Assembly (NCBI RefSeq): GCF_009495745.1 | Contig: NZ_WIDQ01000014.1 | Location: 1-64,000 of the forward strand | Direction: 5' to 3' | From: Niveispirillum sp. SYP-B3756 | GTDB taxonomy: Bacteria; Pseudomonadota; Alphaproteobacteria; Azospirillales; Azospirillaceae | Length of the DNA: 64,000 nt | Shown: positions 42,593 through 52,069 of the stretch, piece after piece | How positions within the stretch are numbered: position 1 is the stretch's first letter | Layout: each line of letters opens with the position of its first letter | Translations under genes and position numbers: made by a program | Notes under the pieces: generated by a model | What the model was told of the DNA's origin: nothing | Databases searched by the model: none | Seen by the model: the letters and a program-made list of their open reading frames with translations, nothing else

Positions 42593-43639
42593 ATGGCCGA
42601 TCCCCGCTTCTTTGACCGTGCCGGTCCCTTCACCTTGGCCGCACTGGCCGCGCTGTCTGGGGCGGACGTCGTCCCCGGCGCTGATCCCGATCTGCTGCTG
42701 CATGATGTGGCGCCTCTGGATGGAGCCGGGGAGGGACAGCTTTCCTTCCTGGATAACCGCAAATATCTGGACGCGTTCAGCGCCAGCAAGGCGGCCGCTT
42801 GTGTCGTGCATCCGGCCCTGGCGGACAAGGCACCGGCCGGCATGGCGCTGCTGCTGTCGAAAAAGCCCTACCGTTCCTATGCGCTCTGCGCCCAGGCCTT
42901 CTACCCGCTGCCCCAGGCCAGCGGGGTGATTTCGCCCGCTGCCCATATCGATCCGGCAGCGGTGCTGGGGCAGGGGGTGGAGATTGCGGCCGGGGTGGTG
43001 GTGGAGGCGGGTGCCATCGTCGGTGACCGGGTGCGCATCGCCCCCAACGCTGTCATCGGTCGCAATGTGCAGGTCGGCGCCGATACGATCATTGGTGCCT
43101 GCGCCTCGCTGTCCCATTGCATCATCGGGGCGCGGGTGATGATCTATCCCGGTGCCCGCATCGGTCAGGATGGCTTCGGCTTCGCCATGGATATTGACCG
43201 GCATGTCCGGGTGCCGCAGCTGGGCCGCGTCATCATTGACGATGATGTGGAGGTGGGGGCCAATGTCACCATCGATCGTGGGGCCGGGCCCGATACGCTG
43301 ATTGGCCGGGGCTGCATGATTGATAATCTGGTGCAGATCGGGCACAACGTCCAGCTCGGGGCCGGCTGCGTCATCGTGGCCCAGTCCGGCATTTCGGGAA
43401 GTACCAGGTTTGGCCATCATGCCGTGCTGGCGGCGCAGGCAGGCGTTGCCGGTCATCTGACCATCGGCGCCGGTGCGCGCATCGCGGCACAGAGCGGCGT
43501 CATGCGGGACGTGGAGCCCGGCACGGAGGTGTTTGGCACCCCCGCCATGCCGAAGCGCCAATATTTCCGGCAGGTCGCCATGATGGGCCGGCTTGTCAGG
43601 GGCAAAAGTGGACAAGGCGATGAACGCGACGGCGGATAA
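42593..43639 (+). CDS. lpxD: UDP-3-O-(3-hydroxyacyl)glucosamine N-acyltransferase
   Basis: LpxD adds the N-linked hydroxyacyl chain from ACP in lipid A synthesis. The 348-residue protein has an N-terminal uridine-binding domain ([18 protein letters not shown]) and a left-handed beta-helix of hexapeptide repeats with [10 protein letters not shown] and the catalytic His region [16 protein letters not shown]. The 3' end overlaps fabZ by 20 bp. Confidence 0.95.
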   Translation: MADPRFFDRAGPFTLAALAALSGADVVPGADPDLLLHDVAPLDGAGEGQLSFLDNRKYLDAFSASKAAACVVHPALADKAPAGMALLLSKKPYRSYALCAQAFYPLPQASGVISPAAHIDPAAVLGQGVEIAAGVVVEAGAIVGDRVRIAPNAVIGRNVQVGADTIIGACASLSHCIIGARVMIYPGARIGQDGFGFAMDIDRHVRVPQLGRVIIDDDVEVGANVTIDRGAGPDTLIGRGCMIDNLVQIGHNVQLGAGCVIVAQSGISGSTRFGHHAVLAAQAGVAGHLTIGAGARIAAQSGVMRDVEPGTEVFGTPAMPKRQYFRQVAMMGRLVRGKSGQGDERDGG

Positions 43640-44099
43640 TCAGGTTTTGGAGCAGCTCGACATTCTGCGGATCATGCAGATGATCCCGCACCGGTATCCC
43701 ATGCTGCTGGTGGATAAGGTGCGCGATATTGTGCCGGGCGAAAGCTGCACCGGCATCAAGAATGTCACGGTGAACGAGCCGATCTTTACCGGCCATTTCC
43801 CGCAGAAGCCGGTGTTTCCCGGTGTGCTGATCGTGGAAGCCATGGCACAGACCTCTGCCATTCTGGTGATGCATACGCTGGGGCAGGAGGCGGAGGGGCG
43901 GCTGGTCTATTTCATGGGCATTGAAGAGGCGAAGTTCCGCCGCCCGATCGTGCCGGGTGACCAGATCCATATCAAGGTGCAGCGCCTGCAGAACCGCCGC
44001 AATGTCTGGAAGTTCAAGGCGGGGGCCTTCGTCGACGGCAATCTGCACGCCGAAGCCACATATTCTGCCATGATTGTCATGGATAGTGAGAAGGCGTGA
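43620..44099 (+). CDS. fabZ: 3-hydroxyacyl-ACP dehydratase FabZ
   Basis: FabZ dehydrates 3-hydroxyacyl-ACP in fatty acid elongation and competes with LpxA/LpxD for that pool. The 159-residue hot-dog protein has [14 protein letters not shown], the catalytic His in [16 protein letters not shown] and the Glu in [10 protein letters not shown]. The ATG at 43620 has AAGG upstream and overlaps the lpxD end. lpxA starts 74 bp after its stop. Confidence 0.95.
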   Translation: MNATADNQVLEQLDILRIMQMIPHRYPMLLVDKVRDIVPGESCTGIKNVTVNEPIFTGHFPQKPVFPGVLIVEAMAQTSAILVMHTLGQEAEGRLVYFMGIEEAKFRRPIVPGDQIHIKVQRLQNRRNVWKFKAGAFVDGNLHAEATYSAMIVMDSEKA

Positions 44100-44173
44100 G
44101 GTTATGGGCCGGGGGATATTTCTTCCCCGGCCTATGGCATCCCCTTGATCCCTTGCGACGGAACCATCCGCAC

Positions 44174-44965
44174 ATGACCAGTTTCATCCATCCTTCCGCC
44201 ATTGTCGACTCTGCTGCCCAGATCGGGAATGACGTGCATATCGGCCCGTTCTGTGTTGTCGGTCCCGATGTGGTGCTGGGGGATCATGTGCGGCTGGTCA
44301 GCCACGTCGCGGTCGATGGCCGGACCCGCATCGGTTCTGGCACTGTGGTCTATCCCTTTGCCAGCCTGGGGCACCCGCCGCAGGATTTGAAGTATAAGGG
44401 GGAGCCGTCAGAACTGATCATCGGCTCCAACAACAAGATCCGCGAACAGGTCACCATGAATCCCGGCACCGAGGGTGGCGGCATGGTGACCCGCGTGGGC
44501 AGTGGCGGGCTGTTCATGGTCGGTGTCCATATCGGCCATGATTGCATCGTCGGCGACAATGTGATCTTCGCCAACAATGCCACGCTGGGCGGGCATGTGG
44601 AGGTTGGCGATTATGCCGTACTGGGCGGCCTGTCGGCCGTGCATCAATGGGTACGCATCGGCGCCCATGCCATGATCGGCGGCATGTCGGGCGTGGAGGC
44701 CGACGTTATCCCCTATGGTCTGGTCAAGGGCGAACGCGCCTTTCTGGCTGGGCTCAATCTGGTGGGGCTGGAACGGCGCGGCTTCAACCGGGAGCAGATC
44801 GGCGCCCTGCGTAATGGCTTCAAGCGCATCTTCACCGCCGGTGAAGGCACCATGGCGGAACGGATGGAAGCGGCGGCGACGGAATTCGCCGACAGCGATC
44901 TGGTCGCCGCCATGCTGGATTTCCTGGCCAAGCGCGGATCGCGTGCGCTGACCCTGCCGCGCTGA
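44174..44965 (+). CDS. lpxA: UDP-N-acetylglucosamine O-acyltransferase LpxA
   Basis: LpxA starts lipid A synthesis by O-acylating UDP-GlcNAc. The 263-residue trimeric beta-helix protein begins FIHPSAIVDSAAQIGNDVHI and carries the catalytic His in GVHIGHDCIVGDNVIFANN, followed by GLSAVHQWVRIGAHAMIGG. The ATG at 44174 gives the exact family N-terminus; an open frame upstream is not supported. Confidence 0.96.
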   Translation: MTSFIHPSAIVDSAAQIGNDVHIGPFCVVGPDVVLGDHVRLVSHVAVDGRTRIGSGTVVYPFASLGHPPQDLKYKGEPSELIIGSNNKIREQVTMNPGTEGGGMVTRVGSGGLFMVGVHIGHDCIVGDNVIFANNATLGGHVEVGDYAVLGGLSAVHQWVRIGAHAMIGGMSGVEADVIPYGLVKGERAFLAGLNLVGLERRGFNREQIGALRNGFKRIFTAGEGTMAERMEAAATEFADSDLVAAMLDFLAKRGSRALTLPR

Positions 44966-44974
44966 GGCGGCGTG

Positions 44975-45793
44975 ATGGCGGCCAAACTGGGTATTCTCGC
45001 CGGCGGCGGTGACCTGCCGGTCCGGCTGGTGGAGACATGCCGCCGCGACGGGCGGGAATTTTTCCTGATCGCCCTGGAAGGGCAGGCGGAGCCGGGCTGG
45101 CTGTCGCCTGCCATCCCGCACGCCTGGTTCCGCATGGGGGCGGCCGGTGCCATCCTGGATCGGCTGAAGGCCGAACGGGTGGAGGATATCGTGCTGGCCG
45201 GCCGGGTGCGCCGGCCGTCGCTGGCGGAATTGCGGCCAGACTGGAAGGCCACCCAGTTCTTCACCCGTATCGGCATGAAGGCGCTGGGGGATGATGGGCT
45301 GCTGCGCGGCGTGGCACAGGTGCTGGAGCAGGAGGGGTTCCGCGTCGTCGGGGTGCAGAGCCTGATCGGCGACCTATTGACCCCACCCGGCCCGCTGGGC
45401 CGCGTTCACCCAGATGAACAGGCGCTGGCCGATATCGCCCATGGCGTCACGGTGGCGCGGGCCCTGGGGGCGCTGGATATCGGTCAGTCCGTGGTGGTGC
45501 AGCAGGGTGTCGTGCTGGGGGTGGAAGCGGTGGAGGGCACCGACGCGCTGATCCAGCGTTGCGGACCCTTGCGCCGGCCCGGTGCCGGCCCGGTGCTGGT
45601 GAAATGTGCCAAGCCGCAGCAGGATCGCCGGCTGGATCTGCCGGCCCTGGGGCCCGATACGGTGGCCCATTGTGTGGCGGCGGACTTTGCCGGCATCGCC
45701 GCGCAGGCTGGCAATACCCTGTTTCTGGGCCGGGAAGGGGCGGTGGCTGCCGCCGATGCCGCCGGCCTGTTCCTGCTGGGGATTGAGCCATGA
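44975..45793 (+). CDS. lpxI: UDP-2,3-diacylglucosamine pyrophosphatase LpxI
   Basis: LpxI cleaves UDP-2,3-diacylglucosamine to lipid X and UMP, the alphaproteobacterial replacement for LpxH. The 272-residue protein begins KLGILAGGGDLPVRLVE and has GAAGAILDRLKAERVEDIVLAG and the C-terminal ADFAGIAAQAGNTLFL typical of the former DUF1009. The ATG at 44975 is next to a GTG at 44972. It overlaps lpxB by ATGA. Confidence 0.94.
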   Translation: MAAKLGILAGGGDLPVRLVETCRRDGREFFLIALEGQAEPGWLSPAIPHAWFRMGAAGAILDRLKAERVEDIVLAGRVRRPSLAELRPDWKATQFFTRIGMKALGDDGLLRGVAQVLEQEGFRVVGVQSLIGDLLTPPGPLGRVHPDEQALADIAHGVTVARALGALDIGQSVVVQQGVVLGVEAVEGTDALIQRCGPLRRPGAGPVLVKCAKPQQDRRLDLPALGPDTVAHCVAADFAGIAAQAGNTLFLGREGAVAAADAAGLFLLGIEP

Positions 45794-46950
45794 GTGCGCC
45801 GCTGATTTTCCTGGTCGCGGGGGAGCCATCGGGCGATGTGCTGGGCGCCCGGCTGATGGCCGGGCTGAAGCAGGCCACCGGCGGGCAGGTGCGCTTTGCC
45901 GGCATCGGTGGGGAACGCATGATCGCGGAGGGGCTGGACAGTCTGTTCCCGATGGAGGAACTGACCCTGTTCGGTCTGGCCGAACTGCTGCCCAAACTGC
46001 CCAACATCCTGCGCCGCATCCGCCAGACGGCCGATACCATTCTGGACCTGAAGCCGGATGCCGTGGTCACCATCGATGCGCCGGATTTCTGTTTCCGGGT
46101 GGCGAAGAAGGCGCGGCGGGCCGACCCGTCAATCAAGCTGATCCATTACGTCGCCCCTACCGTCTGGGCCTGGCGGCCGGGGCGGGCCCGGAAGATTGCT
46201 GCCTTTCTCGACCATCTGCTGGTGCTGCTGCCGTTTGAGCCGCCTTATTTTCAGAAGGTCGGGCTGCCCGCCACCTTTGTCGGCCATTCCATTGTTGAAG
46301 CCGGGGTGGAACAGGGGGATGGGGCGGCCTTCCGCGCCCGCCATGGCATCGCGCCGCAAACCAAGCTGTTGACCGTGCTGCCCGGCAGCCGGCGCAGCGA
46401 AATCAAGCTGTTGTTGCCGGATTTCGGCCATGCGCTTTCTATTCTGGCGCAGCGCCATCCCGATTTGCGGGTGGTGGTGCCCACGCTGGGCAAGGTGGCG
46501 GGACCGGTGCGGGATGCCGTGGCGGGCTGGCCGCTTGCCCCCATTGTGGTGGAGGGGGATGCGGAGAAATATGACGCCTTTGCCGCCTCCGCCGCCGCGC
46601 TCGCCGCTAGCGGCACGGTGGCGCTGGAACTGGCACTGGCGCGGCTGCCGGCCATCATCGCCTATCGTATCCATCCGCTGACCTACCGGCTCTACCGCCG
46701 GCTGATCCGGGTGAAATATGCCAATCTGGTCAACATCATGCAGGACCGGATGCTGGTACCGGAATATCTGCAGGGTGATTGCGCGCCCGACCGTCTGGCC
46801 GAGGGGGTGGATCGGTTGCTGACCGATCCAGCGGCCCGGCAGGCGCAGATCGATGGCGTGGCGGAAGTGGCCCGCTGGCTGGGCCAGGGGGAAGAAAAGC
46901 CCCCCAGCCGCCGCGCGGCGGATGCGGTGCTGGCGGTGATCAAGGGGTGA
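45790..46950 (+). CDS. lpxB: Lipid A disaccharide synthase
   Basis: LpxB joins lipid X to UDP-diacylglucosamine, forming the beta-1,6 disaccharide of lipid A. The 386-residue GT19 protein has FLVAGEPSGDVLGARLM at the N-terminus, HYVAPTVWAWRPGRARK, LPGSRRSEIKLLLPDF and the late ASGTVALELALARLP. It is the last gene of the superoperon. The next gene lies on the opposite strand, 3 bp from its stop. Confidence 0.96.
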   Translation: MSAPLIFLVAGEPSGDVLGARLMAGLKQATGGQVRFAGIGGERMIAEGLDSLFPMEELTLFGLAELLPKLPNILRRIRQTADTILDLKPDAVVTIDAPDFCFRVAKKARRADPSIKLIHYVAPTVWAWRPGRARKIAAFLDHLLVLLPFEPPYFQKVGLPATFVGHSIVEAGVEQGDGAAFRARHGIAPQTKLLTVLPGSRRSEIKLLLPDFGHALSILAQRHPDLRVVVPTLGKVAGPVRDAVAGWPLAPIVVEGDAEKYDAFAASAAALAASGTVALELALARLPAIIAYRIHPLTYRLYRRLIRVKYANLVNIMQDRMLVPEYLQGDCAPDRLAEGVDRLLTDPAARQAQIDGVAEVARWLGQGEEKPPSRRAADAVLAVIKG

Positions 46951-46953
46951 GTT

Positions 46954-49464
46954 TCACCCCACCAGCCGGCGGGCGATGGCTTCATCAATATGGCCCTTCA
47001 GCACCGGGTCTTTATTGTAGAGCCGGTTGAAATCCCGCTTGTCCAGCAGCAGCAACTGGCAATAGGCGCTGGCCGTCACGTCCGCATTGCGCGGCTGGTC
47101 CATGACCAGGGCGATTTCGCCGAAGAAATCACCCGTACCCAGCCGGATCGGCTGTTCCAGCCCCGGCACCTCCACGGTCACCGCACCCGACGAGATGAAA
47201 TAGACCGTATCGCCGCGTTCCCCGCGCCGCACGATGGGTTCGCCGGGGAAATAAAGGCGCGGGCGCAGCAACCGCTCAATACGCTTCAACCGGTCGGGGG
47301 ACAGGCCGCTGAACAGGGGCACGCGGGCCACCAGCTCATGCGTCGCCAGCCCCAGATCAAGCTGAGGCGGCTGTTCCACCGTCTGTCGTCGCTCCCGCAG
47401 GTCGCGTTCCAGGGTGTTGAGGATTTCGCGGCTGATCAGCGCTTCTTCGAACAGGGCCTGGGTGGCGCGTTCCTCCATCCGCAGTCCGGCCCGGATGAGA
47501 TATTGCACCTCCACGCTTTCAATATAGGCGGGATATTGTAGGCGGATGATTTCCATCGCCTCGTCAATGCGCTTCATGCGGGCGGCCAGCCGGTCCCGGA
47601 CGGCGGCGGCCGCCTCCTTGCCCAGCATAGGCTGCAGTCGCTCCGTGGTGAAAAGCTCCAATTCCTGCAGGCAGAAGCGCAGCGCGATCAGCATGGCAAA
47701 CCGTTCCGACAGGCGGGCAGCCACCGGCCGTTCCACGCCCGTGCGACGATGCAGCCACAGGGCGGCCCGCAGGCCCCGGCCGGGGCGCACCATCTTGCGG
47801 GCAATATGGTCGTAACCGGCGGGACCGCCGGTCTTCAAGCCATCCTGCAATTGCCCGGCCCCGGCGGTCAATGTCTCCACCGTCAGGCGGGAAATCAGCC
47901 CGTCATGGAAATAGGCCAGATAGCGCTGTTCCTCATAGCGGGCCAGGGTGGACAGCCCGATATAAAGCCGGTCATCCACCGACAGCGCGCCATAGCGCGC
48001 ATCCAGATCCAACTGCTCCTGCGCCAGTTCCGCCCCGCGTTCCAGCAGCGGGTCAATAGCGCGGCTGGTATCCAGGCCGAACCGCGCCGCCACCTCCTCC
48101 AGATCGCGCCGGACATTGCTGAGCGACAGGCCCAGCGCCCGGTTGCGCAGGTTCAGCTCGATCGGCGTCAGCTTGTCGATACCCAGCAGGCCGATCAGCG
48201 GGCGCAGGCTGGTGCCCTGCACGAACAGGGTGAACAGCACGAAGCCGGTGGCCACCACGGCCACCGTATCCTGAATGCTGTCGGGCACCCGGCGATTTTC
48301 TGTCACCGCCAGCGCCAGGGCCAGGGACACGGCCCCGCGCAGGCCGCCCCAGGTCATCACCGCCCGATAAGGCACGCTGATGCGGTCACTGGCGCCGATC
48401 CAGCCCAGGATCGGCAGCAGGCCGAACACCACCAGGGCACGGGCGACCAGTGCGCCCGTCACCAGGGCTGCCAGCAGGGCCAGATGGCTCCATTTCGCAT
48501 TCAGCAGGGTAGGCGGCACCAGCATGGAGGCGAACAGAAAGATCAGCGAATTGGCCCAGAAGCCCAGCTGCCCCCAGACATGTTCCAGCCCCCGCCAGCT
48601 TTCCGGGCTGAGCCGGGTGCGCCCGCGTGACGCCATCACCAGCCCGGCCAGCACCACGGCCACCACACCGGACACATGCAGATAATGTTCAGCCAGAATG
48701 AAGGAGAGATAGGCCAGCGCCAGGGTCAGGGTGATCTCCGACTGTGCCTGATTGCGCAGGGGCGTGACGATCAGGGCGGCGGTCCAGCCCATGACCCAGC
48801 CAACAGCTGCCCCGCCCAGGAACTTCACCAGGAAATCCAGCCCGGCCGCCGCCAGATCGGGTTCCCCCCCACGGGTCAGCATGGTCAACAGCAGGGTGGA
48901 GAGCACAATGGCGGCGGCATCGTTGAACAGGCTTTCCCCCTCCACCAGGATGGAAAGCCGGCGTGGGGCGCCCAGATCGCGGAAAATGCCCACGACGGCG
49001 GCGGGATCGGTGGTGGCGATGATGGAGGCCAGCAGCAGACAGACCACCAGGGCCCGCTGGGTGGCCTGACCGTGCCAGATGCCCCAGGCCCACCAGGTGG
49101 CCAGCCCCGCCACGGCGGTGCAGACCAGTACGGCAACGATGGCCAGCAGCAGCACTGGCCCCATATCGTCCAGCAGGCGGCGGACATCGATGGCCAGGGC
49201 CGTTTCAAACAGCAGCACCGGCAGAAAAATATAAAGAAAGGCGGCGGAGCTCAGTTCCACCTCGCCCAGCGCCTTGATGAAGTCCCCCGCTGGCCCGCCA
49301 CCCAGCCAGGAACCGCCACCATGGATCAGCAGGCCGATGCCCACCCCTGCGGCGGCCAGCACCACTGTATAGGGAAGGCGCAGTCTTTTGGCCAAAGCCG
49401 GCAGCAGGCTGACCAGACCGAGCAGCCCGGAGACGGCCAGCAACGTATAGACCAGGGCGTCCAT
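46954..49464 (-). CDS. CPA1 Na+/H+ antiporter with cyclic-nucleotide-binding domain
   Basis: An inner-membrane cation/proton antiporter of 836 residues. Residues about 1-420 hold some twelve membrane segments with the CPA1 motif SILVEGESLFNDAAAIV and the TDPAAVVGIF block. The cytoplasmic half contains a long helical region and a cyclic-nucleotide-binding fold at about 705-825 with GDFFGEIALVMDQPRNADV, in which the Arg that contacts the nucleotide phosphate seems kept. It may thus be gated by cAMP or a similar ligand. The ATG at 49464 begins the first helix. Confidence 0.88.
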   Translation of the reverse strand: MDALVYTLLAVSGLLGLVSLLPALAKRLRLPYTVVLAAAGVGIGLLIHGGGSWLGGGPAGDFIKALGEVELSSAAFLYIFLPVLLFETALAIDVRRLLDDMGPVLLLAIVAVLVCTAVAGLATWWAWGIWHGQATQRALVVCLLLASIIATTDPAAVVGIFRDLGAPRRLSILVEGESLFNDAAAIVLSTLLLTMLTRGGEPDLAAAGLDFLVKFLGGAAVGWVMGWTAALIVTPLRNQAQSEITLTLALAYLSFILAEHYLHVSGVVAVVLAGLVMASRGRTRLSPESWRGLEHVWGQLGFWANSLIFLFASMLVPPTLLNAKWSHLALLAALVTGALVARALVVFGLLPILGWIGASDRISVPYRAVMTWGGLRGAVSLALALAVTENRRVPDSIQDTVAVVATGFVLFTLFVQGTSLRPLIGLLGIDKLTPIELNLRNRALGLSLSNVRRDLEEVAARFGLDTSRAIDPLLERGAELAQEQLDLDARYGALSVDDRLYIGLSTLARYEEQRYLAYFHDGLISRLTVETLTAGAGQLQDGLKTGGPAGYDHIARKMVRPGRGLRAALWLHRRTGVERPVAARLSERFAMLIALRFCLQELELFTTERLQPMLGKEAAAAVRDRLAARMKRIDEAMEIIRLQYPAYIESVEVQYLIRAGLRMEERATQALFEEALISREILNTLERDLRERRQTVEQPPQLDLGLATHELVARVPLFSGLSPDRLKRIERLLRPRLYFPGEPIVRRGERGDTVYFISSGAVTVEVPGLEQPIRLGTGDFFGEIALVMDQPRNADVTASAYCQLLLLDKRDFNRLYNKDPVLKGHIDEAIARRLVG

Positions 49465-49697
49465 TCAGGGGTGATGCTTCCATGGCGGGCAAGGTTAACC
49501 AGGAGCGCAAGATTGCATGGACGCGCGTTGCCCACCAGCGGCCGGCTGTGGCGGGGGCCTATGCATGGCCCGCAGCCTCGTTGCGGCGGCATCGCGTCCC
49601 GATTCTCCGCTCACGCCCTTTGGCTACTTGCAACAGATCTCTGGAAAGGCCATGTTTATTGCGAACGGCTCGCGTTTGGTCGGAAAGGATCGGTACC

Positions 49698-50159
49698 TTG
49701 ACGATAAAGGATGAATCGCCATTGGCCGTTCCCTCGGCCCGCCCGACGCCTGTACGCGGCCGCCTGTTCTATCTGGCCCTGGCCTATCTCTGTGTCGGGC
49801 TGGGCATGGTGGGGGCTGTTCTACCCTTGCTGCCCACCACGCCCTTCCTGCTGGTCGCCCTCTGGGCTTACTTTCGCTCCCATCCGGAAAAGGCGCAGAA
49901 GCTTCTGGAACATCCGCGTTTCGGCCCGGCGCTGCGCGACTGGCGGGAGCAGGGGGCCATTCCCACCCGTGCCAAGATCGCCGCTGTTGGGGTGATGGCG
50001 CTGTCTTGGGTGATCGTTTATCTGACCGCCCCCCACCCGGCCGCCCCCATCGTGGTGGGGGTGATTCTCTGCTGCACCGGCACCTTTGTGGCGACCCGCC
50101 CATCCCCTAAACCCCGACAGGCGCGGGATCTGGCCGCGCCGGAAGGGCCGGCAGCCTGA
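49698..50159 (+). CDS. DUF454 (YbaN-like) inner-membrane protein
   Basis: A 153-residue membrane protein. LAYLCVGLGMVGAVLPLLPT followed by TPFLLVALWAYFRSHP is the DUF454 signature, and two further hydrophobic segments follow near 100-135. The TTG start at 49698 has GGAAAGGAT at good distance and is preferred over the open frame upstream. Family function is unknown. Confidence 0.8.
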   Translation: MTIKDESPLAVPSARPTPVRGRLFYLALAYLCVGLGMVGAVLPLLPTTPFLLVALWAYFRSHPEKAQKLLEHPRFGPALRDWREQGAIPTRAKIAAVGVMALSWVIVYLTAPHPAAPIVVGVILCCTGTFVATRPSPKPRQARDLAAPEGPAA

Positions 50160-50319
50160 TCCGGCCCGTGCCTCATTCCCGCGACGCTTACGCGCATCCG
50201 GTCAGGGGCGGTTTTTGTTGCCCCCTATGGCGGGGGTAACATGCTATTATCACTTTCGTCTGAAGTGGCGCTGGTGCGCCGCCGGCCCTGATGGCCATGT
50301 TTTGGAGCCTGGTTCACAC

Positions 50320-51504
50320 GTGACTGCCCCCAGCGATCTCGACCGCGGCGATACCGCGGCCCAGTCGGACGATATTGTCTACCCCGCCATGATCCCCTTT
50401 CTGCTGGTCCATCTCGTCTGCCTGGGCGCGATCTGGACAGGCGTGTATTGGCAGGATGTGGTGTTGGCTCTGGTGCTCTACGGTGCCCGCATGTTCGGTA
50501 TCACCGGCGGCTATCACCGCTATTTCTCCCACCGCGCTTACAAGACCAGCCGGATCGTGCAGTTCCTGCTGGCCTTCCTGGCGCAAAGCTCGGCGCAGCG
50601 CGGCGCGCTCTGGTGGGCGGCCAAACACCGGCACCATCACAAATATTCTGACACCCCGATGGATGTGCATTCGCCCAAGCATAAGGGCTTCCTCTATGCG
50701 CATCTGGGCTGGATCTTCACGCCCAAGCATGACACGGCGGATTACCGCACCATCGGCGACCTGACCAAATATCCGGAACTGGTTTGGCTGGACCGGCATT
50801 ATTATGTGCCGGCCATCGTGATGGGTTTTGCCACCTGGGCCTTGTTCGGCTGGTCGGGCCTGATCGTCGGCTTCTTCTGGAGCACGGTGGCGCTGTATCA
50901 CGCCACTTTCTGCATCAACTCCCTGGCCCATGTGGTCGGCCGCCGCCGCTACCTGACCGGCGATGACAGCCGCAATAACTGGGCGCTGGCCATCGCCACC
51001 ATGGGAGAGGGCTGGCACAATAACCACCATGCCTATCAATCGGCCGCCCGCCAGGGCTTCCGCTGGTGGGAAGTAGATACCTCTTACTATATCATCAAGA
51101 TCATGCAGGGCCTGCGCCTGGTCTGGGACGTGCATGAACCGCCGGCCTCTGTCGTGCGTAACGAACAGCGCCTGGGCACCAAGGTGATCGAAACGGCCGC
51201 TGCCCAGCTGGCGGCGAGCTTCCAGATCGAAAAGCTGACGGCGCAGGTGCGGGAGGCCCTGGCGCATACCCCCACCCTGGCGGAGATCGAAGAGAAGATG
51301 CGTCAGGCGTCGGAGAATGCGAAGACAAGGGTGGAGGCACTGGTGGCCAACATCCATCTGCCGCACATCCCGACGACGGAGGAAATGCGCCAGCGGGCGG
51401 CCAACATGTTCGTCCGCACCCCCAGCATGGACGAGATTGTGGAGCGCGCCCGCCAGATCCTGATTGCCAATGTCTGCACGCGGCTGGCGGCCAATCCGGC
51501 TTGA
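50320..51504 (+). CDS. Acyl-CoA/acyl-lipid delta-9 desaturase with repeat-bearing C-terminal extension
   Basis: A di-iron membrane desaturase that introduces a double bond in fatty acyl chains. The three histidine boxes are HRYFSH (near residue 65), HRHHH (near 102) and HNNHH (near 233), with four membrane segments. After residue about 275 comes an unusual helical tail of some 115 residues with three related units that start TPTLAEIEEKMRQA, IPTTEEMRQRAANM and TPSMDEIVERARQI. The GTG at 50320 is the best start; a TTG at 50302 or an ATG further upstream is possible. A terminator follows. Confidence 0.88.
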   Translation: MTAPSDLDRGDTAAQSDDIVYPAMIPFLLVHLVCLGAIWTGVYWQDVVLALVLYGARMFGITGGYHRYFSHRAYKTSRIVQFLLAFLAQSSAQRGALWWAAKHRHHHKYSDTPMDVHSPKHKGFLYAHLGWIFTPKHDTADYRTIGDLTKYPELVWLDRHYYVPAIVMGFATWALFGWSGLIVGFFWSTVALYHATFCINSLAHVVGRRRYLTGDDSRNNWALAIATMGEGWHNNHHAYQSAARQGFRWWEVDTSYYIIKIMQGLRLVWDVHEPPASVVRNEQRLGTKVIETAAAQLAASFQIEKLTAQVREALAHTPTLAEIEEKMRQASENAKTRVEALVANIHLPHIPTTEEMRQRAANMFVRTPSMDEIVERARQILIANVCTRLAANPA

Positions 51505-51540
51505 CCGGCCGTCACATGCCTTGCCTTGGATGACGTTGAA

Positions 51541-51568
51541 AGCCCCGGCCCAGTGCCGGGGCTTCTTT
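51541..51568 (+). terminator. Terminator after the desaturase gene
   Basis: AGCCCCGGC (51541-51549) pairs perfectly with GCCGGGGCT around ccagt, followed by TCTTT. Confidence 0.8.
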
Positions 51569-51670
51569 ATGGCGGCCATCCCTGACCCGCGTGCTTTTGC
51601 GCTTTCCCTTCCCGCTGCCGAGCGGTAGCTTGTGCGCCATTGGGGCGACCGTGCTTATCTGTGGAATGTG

Positions 51671-52009
51671 ATGATGATCCGCTTTACCCGTTTTTTGATT
51701 ATCTCTGCGGCGTTGGTCGCCGTTCCCTCTGCTGCGCTGGCGCAGTCCACCGCGGAGTCGGTTGCCAGCACCCAGGCTTCTCCGGATATGCAGGTGGCCC
51801 AGGCTGGCAAGAAGGAGCATAAGGCCACCGGCAGCGCTGCCGGCAACCGGGCTTCGGTGTTCTCGGCTGGTCGGCTGTACCCGGCGCTGGGTGTGGCCGG
51901 TGTTGCGGTGGTCGGTGCCTTGGCCGCCACGCTGGGTGGTGGCGATGATGAGGCCGGTCCGCCGACCAGCACCTCGACCTCGACCTCTACGGCGACCAGC
52001 ACGCGCTAA
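51671..52009 (+). CDS. Small exported protein with Ser/Thr-repeat C-terminus
   Basis: A 112-residue protein of unknown family. It has a signal peptide (IRFTRFLIISAALVAVP then AALAQ), a hydrophobic, Gly/Ala-rich segment (LGVAGVAVVGALAATLGGG) and ends in the low-complexity tail TSTSTSTSTATSTR. The middle segment may insert in a membrane. Two ATG codons in a row at 51671 and 51674 are possible starts. A terminator follows at 52023. Confidence 0.65.
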   Translation: MMIRFTRFLIISAALVAVPSAALAQSTAESVASTQASPDMQVAQAGKKEHKATGSAAGNRASVFSAGRLYPALGVAGVAVVGALAATLGGGDDEAGPPTSTSTSTSTATSTR

Positions 52010-52022
52010 AACAGGATTTGTC

Positions 52023-52055
52023 ATCCCTGCCCCTTGCGGGCAGGGATTTCATTTT
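52023..52055. terminator. Terminator between convergent small exported protein and ArsR-type gene
   Basis: ATCCCTGCCC (52023-52032) pairs perfectly with GGGCAGGGAT (52038-52047) around cttgc; TTCATTTT follows. Confidence 0.75.
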
Positions 52056-52069
52056 CCATGTCGGAAAGA

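Noticed and set aside
42593-46950. Loss of LPS suggested by the sphingolipid cluster, as in Sphingomonas
   Set aside because: lpxD, lpxA, lpxI, lpxB, lptF and lptG are all intact by sequence, so LPS synthesis is most likely kept.
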